Assembly (NCBI RefSeq): GCF_018449775.1
Contig: NZ_JAAVVB010000001.1
Location: forward strand, 1,178,001 to 1,242,000
Source of the DNA: Mucilaginibacter sp. dw_454
GTDB taxonomy: Bacteria > Bacteroidota > Bacteroidia > Sphingobacteriales > Sphingobacteriaceae
DNA: 64,000 nucleotides
Direction: 5' to 3'
Within the stretch, counting starts at the first letter, position 1; the number at the start of each line of letters is the position of its first letter. Shown here in pieces: positions 1 to 7,742 of the stretch. Position numbers and translations under genes: made by a program. Under the pieces are notes generated by a model. That model was not told the origin of the DNA, did no database searches, and was given only the letters and a program-made list of their open reading frames with translations.

Positions 1-1
1 A

Positions 2-415
2 CTGGATAAAGCTGCCTTTTACGAGGTGATGGACCGGGGTAATTTAGATGAAGTTGAAAAAGAGATGGATATAGTGGTCAACTCTTCATCGCCAGAAAAA
101 GAGGGCTACACCGGTGCGCTGCTTATGCGCAAAGCCAGTTTAGTTAAGCTACCCTCGCAACGTTTAAAATTTTTCAAGGCCGGCCGTATCAAGTTTGATC
201 CGGCTATATCGGCAGATAAAGATAATGTCGAATACCACTTTCTTCGTTTAGCTATCCAGGAACACGCCCCTAAAATAGTTAAGTACAATAAGGATATTGA
301 AGCGGACAAACAGATCATTATAAAGGCTTATAAAAACTTATCACCCGCAGTACAAAACGCCATAAAGGACTATTCGAAAAAATCGAAAGTGCTAATAGCA
401 AGCGATCTTAACTAA
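2..415 (+). CDS. Conserved hypothetical protein, 5' end outside window
   Basis: The reading frame is open to the first base of the window, reading LDKAAFYEV before an internal GTG/ATG pair at 26-31, so the true start probably lies upstream and this is the C-terminal part of a longer protein. The visible 138 residues are charged, with no signal peptide, membrane segment or cysteine. Helical stretches such as FFKAGRIKFDPAISADKDN suggest an alpha-solenoid or TPR-like soluble protein, but no domain is recognised. It ends 10 bp before darA and points the same way, so it is probably the preceding gene of the pigment operon. Function unknown. Confidence 0.6.
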   Translation: MDKAAFYEVMDRGNLDEVEKEMDIVVNSSSPEKEGYTGALLMRKASLVKLPSQRLKFFKAGRIKFDPAISADKDNVEYHFLRLAIQEHAPKIVKYNKDIEADKQIIIKAYKNLSPAVQNAIKDYSKKSKVLIASDLN

Positions 416-425
416 CCCTGTACTA

Positions 426-1325
426 ATGAGTAAAAAGGTATTAGCTATATATTATTCGCAGTCGGGCCAGTTGGGCGAAATCATTGACAACTTTACGCAA
501 CCATTGATTGATGAAGGTATTGAGGTTGAAAAGGTGCGGGTACGTTTAGTTAATGAGCCTAACTTCCCCTGGACAGCCGATACTTTTTTTAGTGTGATGC
601 CTGATTGCCAACTGGATGTTCCGGCGGAACTGCAACCTTTCAAATTGAAAGAGAAAAAATATGATTTGATTGTATTGGGTTATCAAGCCTGGTTCTTATC
701 TCCCAGCATACCGTTCAACTCGCTGATGCAGACCGAACAGATGAGGGAAGTGTTGAAAGATACGCCCGTTATCACCGCTACCGGCGCACGTAATATGTGG
801 CTTAGCGCATTTGTAAGGGTTAAAAAATTACTACGCGCTGCGGAAGCCAACATGGTGGGTAACATTGCTTTGGTCGACACTCACCCTAATCCGGTAAGTT
901 TCGTAACTATTTTCCATTGGATGCTGCATGGAAAAAAAGACAGTTATCTAAACATTTTCCCCCCTCCCGGTGTTTCAGATGCGGATATAAAACACACCAG
1001 GGTTTTTGGCGAAAGTGTTATCCCTCATTTACTGGATAACAACTGGGACGGACTGCAAGCAGAACTTGACGCTAATAAAGCTGTGGTATTGAATTATAAC
1101 CTCATGATTATTGAAAGTACGGCCAGCAAGATCTTTAAGGCCTGGGCTAATTTTATAGCTAAAAGAAAAAATAAATTACCCTGGATAAGGGCTTATAAAT
1201 ATTACCTGTTAATTGCTTTTTTTGTGGGTGCCCCTATATTGATAACCCTGGATGGTATTTTATTCAGATTCACTTCGCCTAAACGTATTAAGGCTAAGAA
1301 ACAATATTATTTAAATTTAAATTAA
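426..1325 (+). CDS. darA: DarA-like dialkylresorcinol aromatase (flavodoxin-fold)
   Basis: This 299-residue protein begins with a flavodoxin-like nucleotide loop (YYSQSGQLGEI, residues 9-19) and has a second flavodoxin-type segment, VLGYQAWFLSPSIPF (83-97). Residues about 258-280 form one hydrophobic helix followed by a basic tail, suggesting a membrane anchor. In dialkylresorcinol (DAR) pathways, DarA aromatises the cyclohexanedione made by DarB; Bacteroidota annotations often call it 'dialkylrecorsinol condensing enzyme'. The next gene, 5 bp downstream, is a DarB-like ketosynthase, which supports the assignment strongly. The product would supply the resorcinol half of a flexirubin. The family call is from recognised sequence and context; catalysis is inferred. 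Confidence 0.85.
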   Translation: MSKKVLAIYYSQSGQLGEIIDNFTQPLIDEGIEVEKVRVRLVNEPNFPWTADTFFSVMPDCQLDVPAELQPFKLKEKKYDLIVLGYQAWFLSPSIPFNSLMQTEQMREVLKDTPVITATGARNMWLSAFVRVKKLLRAAEANMVGNIALVDTHPNPVSFVTIFHWMLHGKKDSYLNIFPPPGVSDADIKHTRVFGESVIPHLLDNNWDGLQAELDANKAVVLNYNLMIIESTASKIFKAWANFIAKRKNKLPWIRAYKYYLLIAFFVGAPILITLDGILFRFTSPKRIKAKKQYYLNLN

Positions 1326-1330
1326 CCGGT

Positions 1331-2470
1331 ATGTCCGTTTATATTACTAATACATCTAAATTTCTCCCTAACGAGCCTGTACCTAACGAGGACATGGAAT
1401 TGTACCTGGGCTACATTAACGACAAACCGTCTAAATCAAAAAGCATTGTACTACGCAATAATGGTATTACCAACCGGTACTATGCTTTGAGCAAAGGTGG
1501 CAAACCAACACATACCAATGCCCAAATGACTGCCCTGGCAGTTAAAGAATTATTTAAGAACAATCCTAAAAAAATGGATGAGGTAGAACTGCTTTCATGC
1601 GGTACCTCATCTCCAGACCAAATGATGCCGTCGCATGGCGTAATGACGCACGGTTGGTTGCCAGAGATTGGCCCTATTGAAGTCGTATCGCCATCAGGCG
1701 TTTGCTGCGCGGGTATGCATTCATTAAAATTTGCCTATCTCGCCATTAAAGCAGGCGAGATCAAATCTGCTGTTGCTACGGGTTCTGAACGTTTTTCGGG
1801 TTTGTTGGTGTCTGACGTATTTGAAGAAGAAGCACAGAAACTAAAAGAGCTGACCGATAATCCGTTCATCGCTTTTCAAAAAGATTTTTTACGCTGGATG
1901 TTGTCTGATGGCGCATCGGCATTTCAATTAAGCGACGAACCTAATCAAGAAGGCCTGAGCTTACGGATAGACTGGATTGAAGGTGTTTCATACGCCAACG
2001 AAATGGAAACCTGTATGTACATGGGTGCCGATAAGCAGCCTGATGGAACCCTGAAAGGTTTTATGGACTATACGCCGGAAGAGATCATGACCAAGTCAAT
2101 CTTCAGTGTTAAGCAGGATATTAATTTATTGAGCGACAATATCGTACCGCTTGGTGGTAAAAAGATAAAAGAGATCTTTGATAAAAAAGGATTGTCCGCT
2201 AAAGACATCGACCATTTTTTACCGCATATCTCCAGTAATTTCTTTCGCAGTAAAATTTATGATCTGGTGGAGATCTACGGCGGCGGCATCCCTTACGAAA
2301 AATGGTTCATCAACTTATATACCGTAGGTAATGTGGGTGCGGCGTCAGTTTATTTGATGATAGATGAATTGTTCCATAGCGGCCGCTTGAAAAAAGGTGA
2401 AAAGATCTTATTGTTGGTTCCTGAAAGTTCGCGTTTCTCTTATATGTACGCGATGTTAACAGTGGTTTAA
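1331..2470 (+). CDS. darB: DarB-like ketosynthase (KAS III fold)
   Basis: A 379-residue KAS III-fold enzyme. The nucleophile is Cys126 in PSGVCCAGMHSL, the catalytic His is His299 in FLPHISSN, and Asn334 sits in GNVGAAS, so the Cys-His-Asn triad of the FabH/KAS III superfamily is complete. DarB enzymes join two acyl thioesters and cyclise them to a 2,5-dialkyl-cyclohexane-1,3-dione, which DarA then aromatises. The gene is 5 bp after darA and 2 bp before the next gene, in one operon that ends with its own acyl carrier protein. Length fits the family, and no key residue is missing. Confidence 0.87.
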   Translation: MSVYITNTSKFLPNEPVPNEDMELYLGYINDKPSKSKSIVLRNNGITNRYYALSKGGKPTHTNAQMTALAVKELFKNNPKKMDEVELLSCGTSSPDQMMPSHGVMTHGWLPEIGPIEVVSPSGVCCAGMHSLKFAYLAIKAGEIKSAVATGSERFSGLLVSDVFEEEAQKLKELTDNPFIAFQKDFLRWMLSDGASAFQLSDEPNQEGLSLRIDWIEGVSYANEMETCMYMGADKQPDGTLKGFMDYTPEEIMTKSIFSVKQDINLLSDNIVPLGGKKIKEIFDKKGLSAKDIDHFLPHISSNFFRSKIYDLVEIYGGGIPYEKWFINLYTVGNVGAASVYLMIDELFHSGRLKKGEKILLLVPESSRFSYMYAMLTVV

Positions 2471-2472
2471 CA

Positions 2473-2880
2473 ATGAAAAAAGAAGACGTTCCGCAGGACC
2501 TAGGCGCTTTGGGCAAAATAACCAAAGAGGTTTGCTACGCTACTGACGAGAATGGCAAATACACCACCGAATTGAGTAACGGCTGGGACGTTAAAACAAC
2601 CGCGCTGGATACGGCCTGGCAAAACGTCGAAGAACGCATCGCGACAGCAAAACAAAAAGTATTAAATAAAGAGGCCAGCCCTATCCTGTTCTTCATGGAA
2701 AAATCTTTGATGGATATAGAAATACTGGCCGGCTATACAGGCTTTTGGCAATGGCAGGTAAAACGGCACTTAAAACCCGATGTTTTTAATAGCCTGCCCG
2801 AACAAAAACTAAAAAAGTATGCTGAGGCATTCAACCTGAGCCTGGCCGATTTAAAAACCATGACTATTAATGAAGCTTGA
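2473..2880 (+). CDS. Small conserved hypothetical protein of the flexirubin operon
   Basis: This 135-residue soluble protein has no signal peptide, and I see no known domain. The N-terminal third carries PQDLGALGKITKEVCYA and is rich in Thr and Lys. The rest looks helical, including an amphipathic stretch around EERIATAKQKVL, a central FFMEKSLMDIEILAGY and the tail SLADLKTMTINEA. Translation is probably coupled: it starts 2 bp after darB, and its last 11 bp overlap the BtrH-like gene. Its place between the ketosynthase and the candidate ester-forming enzyme suggests an accessory role in pigment assembly, but no function can be assigned. Confidence 0.75.
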   Translation: MKKEDVPQDLGALGKITKEVCYATDENGKYTTELSNGWDVKTTALDTAWQNVEERIATAKQKVLNKEASPILFFMEKSLMDIEILAGYTGFWQWQVKRHLKPDVFNSLPEQKLKKYAEAFNLSLADLKTMTINEA

Positions 2881-3886
2881 CTTTAACCACATACAGGCCG
2901 CGCACTGCGAAAACGGCGTAACCGTAGGCTTGTTAAAAAATAGCGGAGTTAAGCAAATTACCGAGCCTTTGGCCTTTGGCATTGGCGCGGGTTTATTCTT
3001 TGTCTACATTCCCTTCCTCAAAATAAATAACGGGCCGGTAATAGCGTTCCGCAGTATGCCGGGCTTAATCTTTAAAAGAGTTTGCAAGGCGTTAGATATC
3101 CCGATTGTCCGTAAAAAGTTTAGTTCGAAAGAAGCGGCTGAAAAATTCTTGAATGATTGTTTGGCCGAGGGCAACCCGGTAGGTTGCCAAGTGGGTGTTT
3201 ATTATCTGCCATATTTTCCAAAAGAATACCGCTTCCACTTTAATGCCCACAACTTGATTGTTTTTGGTACCGAGGATGGCAACTATATGGTGAGCGACCC
3301 CGTAATGGAAGGTACAAACATAATGTCTGCCTATGAACTTGAACGCGTGCGATTTGCCAAAGGTGCTCTTGCTCCTAACGGACAATTATATTATCCCAAG
3401 GAAAGCAAACCGGTTACCGACGAGCAGATGGTTTCGGCTATTAAAAGCGGCATTAAAAGGAATGTATTTAACATGATATCGCCACTAATGGGGCCGGTAG
3501 CCGGGGTAAACGGAATTACGTATACGGGCAAGAAGATCAAAAAATGGCGTAATAAGCTAGGACAAAAAGAAGCTGGTTCATACCTGGCACAACTGGTGCG
3601 TATGCAGGAAGAAATTGGTACAGGCGGCGGTGGTTTTAGATATATTTACGGTGCTTTTTTGCAAGAGGCACATGCCTATATCCCTAATGATGATCTGTTA
3701 GGGATCTCAGCACAATTTACCGCTTCCGGCGATTTATGGAGGGAGGGCGCTATCCAGGCTGCAGGCATATACAAAGGCCGCCTGGGCAGTCAGGAAGATT
3801 TTAATGTGATGGGTGATTACCTGTTGCAAATTGCAGAGATAGAAAGAAAAGCCTTTGTGGCACTAAAAAATATAAAATGGCAATAA
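2870..3886 (+). CDS. BtrH N-terminal-domain protein, candidate acyltransferase
   Basis: The 338-residue protein matches the pattern of BtrH_N/DUF4872 proteins. Its N-terminal half is a papain/C39-like fold with a visible possible triad: Cys13 in AAHCENGVTVG, His127 in NAHNLIVFG and Asp143 in YMVSDPVMEG. BtrH of butirosin biosynthesis moves an acyl chain from a carrier protein to an amine acceptor, so the family is known for ACP-dependent acyl transfer. The gene overlaps its upstream neighbour by 11 bp and the ABC ATPase gene by 10 bp. In a flexirubin locus the missing step is ester formation between the polyene acid and the resorcinol; this protein is a good candidate, but that is inference. 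Confidence 0.72.
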   Translation: MKLDFNHIQAAHCENGVTVGLLKNSGVKQITEPLAFGIGAGLFFVYIPFLKINNGPVIAFRSMPGLIFKRVCKALDIPIVRKKFSSKEAAEKFLNDCLAEGNPVGCQVGVYYLPYFPKEYRFHFNAHNLIVFGTEDGNYMVSDPVMEGTNIMSAYELERVRFAKGALAPNGQLYYPKESKPVTDEQMVSAIKSGIKRNVFNMISPLMGPVAGVNGITYTGKKIKKWRNKLGQKEAGSYLAQLVRMQEEIGTGGGGFRYIYGAFLQEAHAYIPNDDLLGISAQFTASGDLWREGAIQAAGIYKGRLGSQEDFNVMGDYLLQIAEIERKAFVALKNIKWQ

Positions 3887-4632
3887 CCGGTGCGTTGGCT
3901 ATCAATATAGAACACATGGGCTTTCGTTATCCGGATAACGATAAGGTGTCGTTTGCTGATCTGAATTTGCAGGTTGCAAAGGGCACCCGCTTCGGGCTGT
4001 TCGGGCCAAACGGTGCGGGTAAAACCACCTTAATGAATCTCATGACCGGCGTATTATCAGTAACCGATGGCAGCATCAAACTATTGGGTAAAGAAACCGG
4101 CGAACAAAACAAAGAAGTAAATAAGCTTTTCGGTTTTGTACCACAAGACTTCTCCTTTTACCATGAGCTCTCCCCTGCCGAAAACCTGGAATTCTTTGGT
4201 GCCTGGGCCGGGCTGTCCCAAAAAGAAATTACCGACCGCACAAACGAGCTTTTACAGATTTTGGGTTTAGAGGATGTTCGCAACAAACCAGTGGAGAAAT
4301 TCTCGGGCGGGATGAAGCGCAGAGTAAACCTGGCTATTGGTGTTGTCCATAACCCGCAGGTTTTGTTTTTAGATGAACCAACTGTTGGCGTAGATGTGCA
4401 GACCCGTACGGCTATTATTAACTATTTGTTGGAACTCAATAAAACCGGCACAACGCTTATCTATACATCGCACCAATTAAATGAGGCTGAAGATTTATGT
4501 GAGGAGATTGCCATGATTGACGAAGGTAAGATCATTACCCAGGGACATATTGATGATGTGTTAAAGGCGCATAACCACGAAAGTCTAGAGGAATTATTCA
4601 TTAATCTAACGGGCAAAGCCTACCGCAACTAA
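3877..4632 (+). CDS. ABC transporter ATP-binding protein (pigment exporter)
   Basis: A 251-residue single nucleotide-binding domain with all motifs intact: Walker A GPNGAGKT (43-50), Q-loop Gln90 in FVPQDFS, signature FSGGM (142-146), Walker B VLFLDEP (162-168) and H-loop His199 in YTSHQ. It resembles ABC-2 type exporter ATPases of the CcmA/DrrA kind. It overlaps the BtrH-like gene by 10 bp and the permease gene by one base (TAATG), so the two transporter halves are translationally coupled. The context suggests export of the pigment or a lipid-like precursor toward the outer membrane; the substrate is not shown by sequence. Confidence 0.88.
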   Translation: MAITGALAINIEHMGFRYPDNDKVSFADLNLQVAKGTRFGLFGPNGAGKTTLMNLMTGVLSVTDGSIKLLGKETGEQNKEVNKLFGFVPQDFSFYHELSPAENLEFFGAWAGLSQKEITDRTNELLQILGLEDVRNKPVEKFSGGMKRRVNLAIGVVHNPQVLFLDEPTVGVDVQTRTAIINYLLELNKTGTTLIYTSHQLNEAEDLCEEIAMIDEGKIITQGHIDDVLKAHNHESLEELFINLTGKAYRN

Positions 4633-5921
4633 TGTTTAAACTCTGGATCTCCATCAAAAAAGACATTCGTATCCTGTTGCGCGACAAGGTGGGCATCTCG
4701 TTGATGTTCGTGATGCCGATCATTTTGGTGGTTGTGGTTACCAGCATTCAAAACAGCACTTTTCAACTGGTCAATAAGAACAAGTTACCTATCGTAATCT
4801 GCAATACAGATACAGGTAAGGCAAGTACGCAGTTTATCGAATCTGTCAATAAGATAGGCATGTTTACCGTGACACAAACTAGCAAAGACAAGGCCGCCGC
4901 CATAGCAAGCGACATGGAGAGTAAAGACGCTTTACTGGGTGTGGTTATCCCTTCCGATTTTTCGAAGGTAGTTAATGAAAAAGCTAAAAATGCTTCTGAC
5001 AAAGCCATGGCGGCCTTTAGCGGCCAGGCAGATAGTGTTAAAGCCGGCACACCTAAACCAGCGGTGAGTCTGAGCGCCTTAAACTTATATTACAACCCTG
5101 TCTTGCAGGAACAACTTCGATTCTCCATCCAGGGCGCTATCCAAAGCGCTTTACAGATTGTACAGACGCGCCAAACGCTGCGGACGCTTTATTATGACTC
5201 GAACGAAAAAGAATTGCCTAAAAGCCTGGAAAATGAGATGTTGAATAGCAGCACTACCATCAATATGCTGCCAACCTCAAAAGACGGCACCCGTACTACG
5301 CCAAATGCATCGCAGCATAACGTGCCTGCCTGGACAATCTTTGCTATGTTCTTCGTGATCATGTCATTGGGTGGTAGTGTGGTTAGGGAAAAAGTAAGTG
5401 GTAGCTTTATTCGTCTGAAAACCTTGCCTACTAATTACCTGGTAGGTTTACTATCTAAACAACTCACCTATTTAGTGGTAACGCTTATACAAGCTGTCAT
5501 TATATTTTCTATCGGGATCTGTTTTTTTCCGGTAATCGGCTTGCCGCCGCTTAACCTACCATCAGATCTGTTTGCCTTGTTCCTGGTGACGTTGGTTTGT
5601 GGCTGGTGTGCGGTTAGTTATTCTATCTGCGTTGGCGTGTTTGCCAATACGCAAGAGCAATCTAATGGTTTTGGGGCTATCTCTATCGTGATACTGGCTT
5701 GTATCGGTGGTTTAATGGTGCCGAGCTTTGCTATGCAGGGCATTGCTAAAACGCTGACCAACATCTCGCCCATGCACTGGTGCCTTGAGGCTTACTACAG
5801 TTTATTTTTACAAAACGGTAAATTAAGCGATGTGCTAAACAATATCGGCTCTTTGTTTATTATTACCGTAATTATCCAAATAGTAACTTATTTAGGATTG
5901 AAACGAAAAAATTTGATATAA
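4632..5921 (+). CDS. ABC-2 type transporter permease
   Basis: The 429-residue permease has the ABC-2 membrane layout: one N-terminal transmembrane helix (about 20-42, VGISLMFVMPIILVVV), then a large periplasmic domain of about 180 residues, then at least five helices from about residue 230 to the C terminus. The region VREKVSGSFIRLKTLP matches the coupling-helix area of drug- and lipid-type ABC-2 exporters. Its start shares one base with the stop of the ATPase gene, and an acyl carrier protein gene follows 7 bp downstream. It probably forms a dimeric exporter with the preceding ATPase for pigment or pigment lipid. Confidence 0.85.
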   Translation: MFKLWISIKKDIRILLRDKVGISLMFVMPIILVVVVTSIQNSTFQLVNKNKLPIVICNTDTGKASTQFIESVNKIGMFTVTQTSKDKAAAIASDMESKDALLGVVIPSDFSKVVNEKAKNASDKAMAAFSGQADSVKAGTPKPAVSLSALNLYYNPVLQEQLRFSIQGAIQSALQIVQTRQTLRTLYYDSNEKELPKSLENEMLNSSTTINMLPTSKDGTRTTPNASQHNVPAWTIFAMFFVIMSLGGSVVREKVSGSFIRLKTLPTNYLVGLLSKQLTYLVVTLIQAVIIFSIGICFFPVIGLPPLNLPSDLFALFLVTLVCGWCAVSYSICVGVFANTQEQSNGFGAISIVILACIGGLMVPSFAMQGIAKTLTNISPMHWCLEAYYSLFLQNGKLSDVLNNIGSLFIITVIIQIVTYLGLKRKNLI

Positions 5922-5928
5922 TTACCTT

Positions 5929-6192
5929 ATGGAAAAAGAAGCCTTAAAAGAACAACTAAAAGCACAGATCATACAGTTTTTAAACCTGACCGACCTTACG
6001 CCTGCCGATATCAGGGACAAAGATCTGTTGTTTGGTGACGGTTTAGGCTTAGATTCTATCGACTCGTTAGAACTAATCGTTCTACTTAAAAAAGAATACG
6101 GTATAGACATACGCGATCCAAAAGAGGGCCGCAAAGCTTTGGTTGATATTGATACCATGGCCGATTATATCATCGAACACAGAACTAAGTAG
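5929..6192 (+). CDS. Acyl carrier protein (DarC-like)
   Basis: An 87-residue acyl carrier protein. Ser43 in GLGLDSIDSLEL is the expected phosphopantetheine attachment site, and the acidic helix II that follows, together with the overall length, is typical. It closes the dialkylresorcinol operon and is followed at once by a strong terminator. DAR operons commonly carry a carrier protein (DarC); this one may carry the acyl substrates of DarB, the polyene chain of the facing operon, or both. No second carrier protein gene is visible in the window, so it may be shared. Confidence 0.88.
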   Translation: MEKEALKEQLKAQIIQFLNLTDLTPADIRDKDLLFGDGLGLDSIDSLELIVLLKKEYGIDIRDPKEGRKALVDIDTMADYIIEHRTK

Positions 6193-6215
6193 AGATATTC
6201 TAAAATGATTTATAG

Positions 6216-6240
6216 AGAGACGCAAATAGCGTCTCTTTTT
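6216..6240 (+). terminator. Intrinsic terminator of the dar operon
   Basis: AGAGACGC and GCGTCTCT form a perfect 8-bp stem with a 5-base loop, followed by five T residues. It lies 24 bp after the carrier protein stop codon, between two convergent operons. Confidence 0.8.
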
Positions 6241-6280
6241 GTTTATTGATAATTTATGCGAACGTGCTCGCTCCGTGTAG

Positions 6281-6300
6281 AGACGCAATATTTTGCGTCT
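6281..6300. repeat. Palindromic hairpin related to the neighbouring terminator
   Basis: AGACGCAA and TTGCGTCT form an 8-bp stem around a TATT loop. The arm sequence shares AGACGC with the terminator 60 bp away, so the two may be copies of one small repeat. It sits 5 bp past the stop codon of the minus-strand operon and could end that transcript, although it lacks a long T run on the minus strand. Confidence 0.55.
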
Positions 6301-6304
6301 TGGA

Positions 6305-6667
6305 CTATCTCAGCGTAAAAATCCCCTGCAATTTCATATAAGTTGTTTCGCCATTAAACAACGATGCAGTTACTCTAAAATCGTTGTCGGTTTGCTTGTA
6401 AGTAATGTTTAGCTGTAGTATACTGACAGATGGCTCAACCAACGAAAGAAACTTAATGTTGTCGGCACGCACCAAACGTAACTCAGTTTTCAGGGTATCG
6501 GCCAGGATCTCTTTTACAATTTGCAGCATACAAGCGCCGGGCACAACAGGCTGGCCTGGAAAGTGAACTGCCAATATTTCGCTGTGCCGATCTACTTGTA
6601 GTTCGGCGTCTATCCGGCCCTCATGATGTATTAGCGATTGTATTTTAAGCAGGGGTTCTTTAAGCAT
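6305..6667 (-). CDS. FabZ-like hotdog protein with catalytic Glu replaced by Gln
   Basis: A 120-residue single hotdog domain. It has the FabA/FabZ signature HFPGQPVVPGACMLQ, with the catalytic His at 35. In FabZ and FabA the residue 14 positions after this His is the catalytic Glu or Asp; here it is Gln49. The protein is therefore a family member with a substituted active site. It may be an altered dehydratase or a non-catalytic partner of the second hotdog protein. It is the last gene of the aryl-polyene operon, 7 bp after the chain-length-factor-like gene, where aryl polyene clusters usually carry a dehydratase. The hotdog call is firm; activity is uncertain. Confidence 0.8.
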   Translation of the reverse strand: MLKEPLLKIQSLIHHEGRIDAELQVDRHSEILAVHFPGQPVVPGACMLQIVKEILADTLKTELRLVRADNIKFLSLVEPSVSILQLNITYKQTDNDFRVTASLFNGETTYMKLQGIFTLR

Positions 6668-6674
6668 AATTGAA

Positions 6675-7739
6675 TTAACAGGCAGATACCAGCATCAATG
6701 AATGATAACTGTTTTGGTAGTGATTATAGATCAATATTTTTTTAGGCGATGAAATCTTTATTTCACCATCAGCAACCAAGGCAGGCACTTCGCCCCTTTT
6801 AACAATGTTTGCAGCTAGCCATAACGCAAATGATGTAGATACCGGGTATTCTCCGCACAGATGCTTATACTTAGCCATTGAATTATTGGCAAAGAAGTTA
6901 GGTATCACATTTTCGTAAACCTCATCGTTTTTAGTATCTCCATTTTTCCCGGTAATAACCAGATCGATCTCTTCAATGTTTATCGCGTTAACAGTTAAAA
7001 ACTCCCTGATGTTTAATTCAACATCGGCTGTGGTTTTAGGTTTATAAAACGTTTTTGTAGCTATTAATTCCGCCAGGTTGTCCGGCGATGGTTGGTGATT
7101 TAGTAAAAAGAATATAGACCCTTCGCCGCCAATAGTACCGTTTGATCTGGTTTTGTAAAGATCGGCATTTGACAATGGCCAGCGTTTATACAATCCTAAA
7201 CGGGTCAAAACCTTGAAAGCGGTGTCAGTCATTTCTTCGGTGCCACCCACCAGGACTTGATTAGCGTCGCCTTCATTCAAAAGCATCATGGCATCCAGCA
7301 GGCTGCTTTCAAAAGATACCCCTTTGTGAACAAAGGTATTGTTATAGCCGTGGCACTTTAACGATAAAGCTATCTGCGCCGTTACGGTATTATGTGTTGA
7401 TTGAATGAATGCTGTGGGTGGCAGCATTTCTTCATCTAACTCAATAATTCTGGTTAGAAAAGCTATTGTATCTTCCTGGCAGCCTAAAGCTGTGCCGGTA
7501 ATAATTGCGTCAGGCATCTCTATTTGTCCATCCTGCAGGCATTGTAACGCTGCAGTAATACCCATTTTAACCATACGGCTCATACGGCGTGCCATTTTAG
7601 GGTCGACGTATTCTTTATAATCGGGTTCGATGGCGGTTAAACGTGTACCGTTATATTCGGTTAATTCCGTTAAAAACGGAACATCGCCAAATGTTTTCTG
7701 AGCGGTTATTGCGGCTGTCGAGCGGATATAGGCCTTCAT
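6675..7739 (-). CDS. Chain-length-factor-like ketosynthase homologue (no catalytic Cys)
   Basis: A 354-residue thiolase-fold protein related to KAS II enzymes. The segment aligned with the nucleophile elbow (residues about 136-146, FVHKGVSFESS) has no Cys, and the region aligned with the second catalytic His reads CGEYPVSTSFALW, with Glu in place of His. It is thus a probable chain length factor that pairs with an active ketosynthase, as in aryl polyene and type II polyketide systems. The active KAS II-like gene lies 3 bp upstream in the same operon, the usual arrangement for such heterodimers. It should help set the number of polyene extensions. Confidence 0.78.
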   Translation of the reverse strand: MKAYIRSTAAITAQKTFGDVPFLTELTEYNGTRLTAIEPDYKEYVDPKMARRMSRMVKMGITAALQCLQDGQIEMPDAIITGTALGCQEDTIAFLTRIIELDEEMLPPTAFIQSTHNTVTAQIALSLKCHGYNNTFVHKGVSFESSLLDAMMLLNEGDANQVLVGGTEEMTDTAFKVLTRLGLYKRWPLSNADLYKTRSNGTIGGEGSIFFLLNHQPSPDNLAELIATKTFYKPKTTADVELNIREFLTVNAINIEEIDLVITGKNGDTKNDEVYENVIPNFFANNSMAKYKHLCGEYPVSTSFALWLAANIVKRGEVPALVADGEIKISSPKKILIYNHYQNSYHSLMLVSAC

Positions 7740-7742
7740 AAA

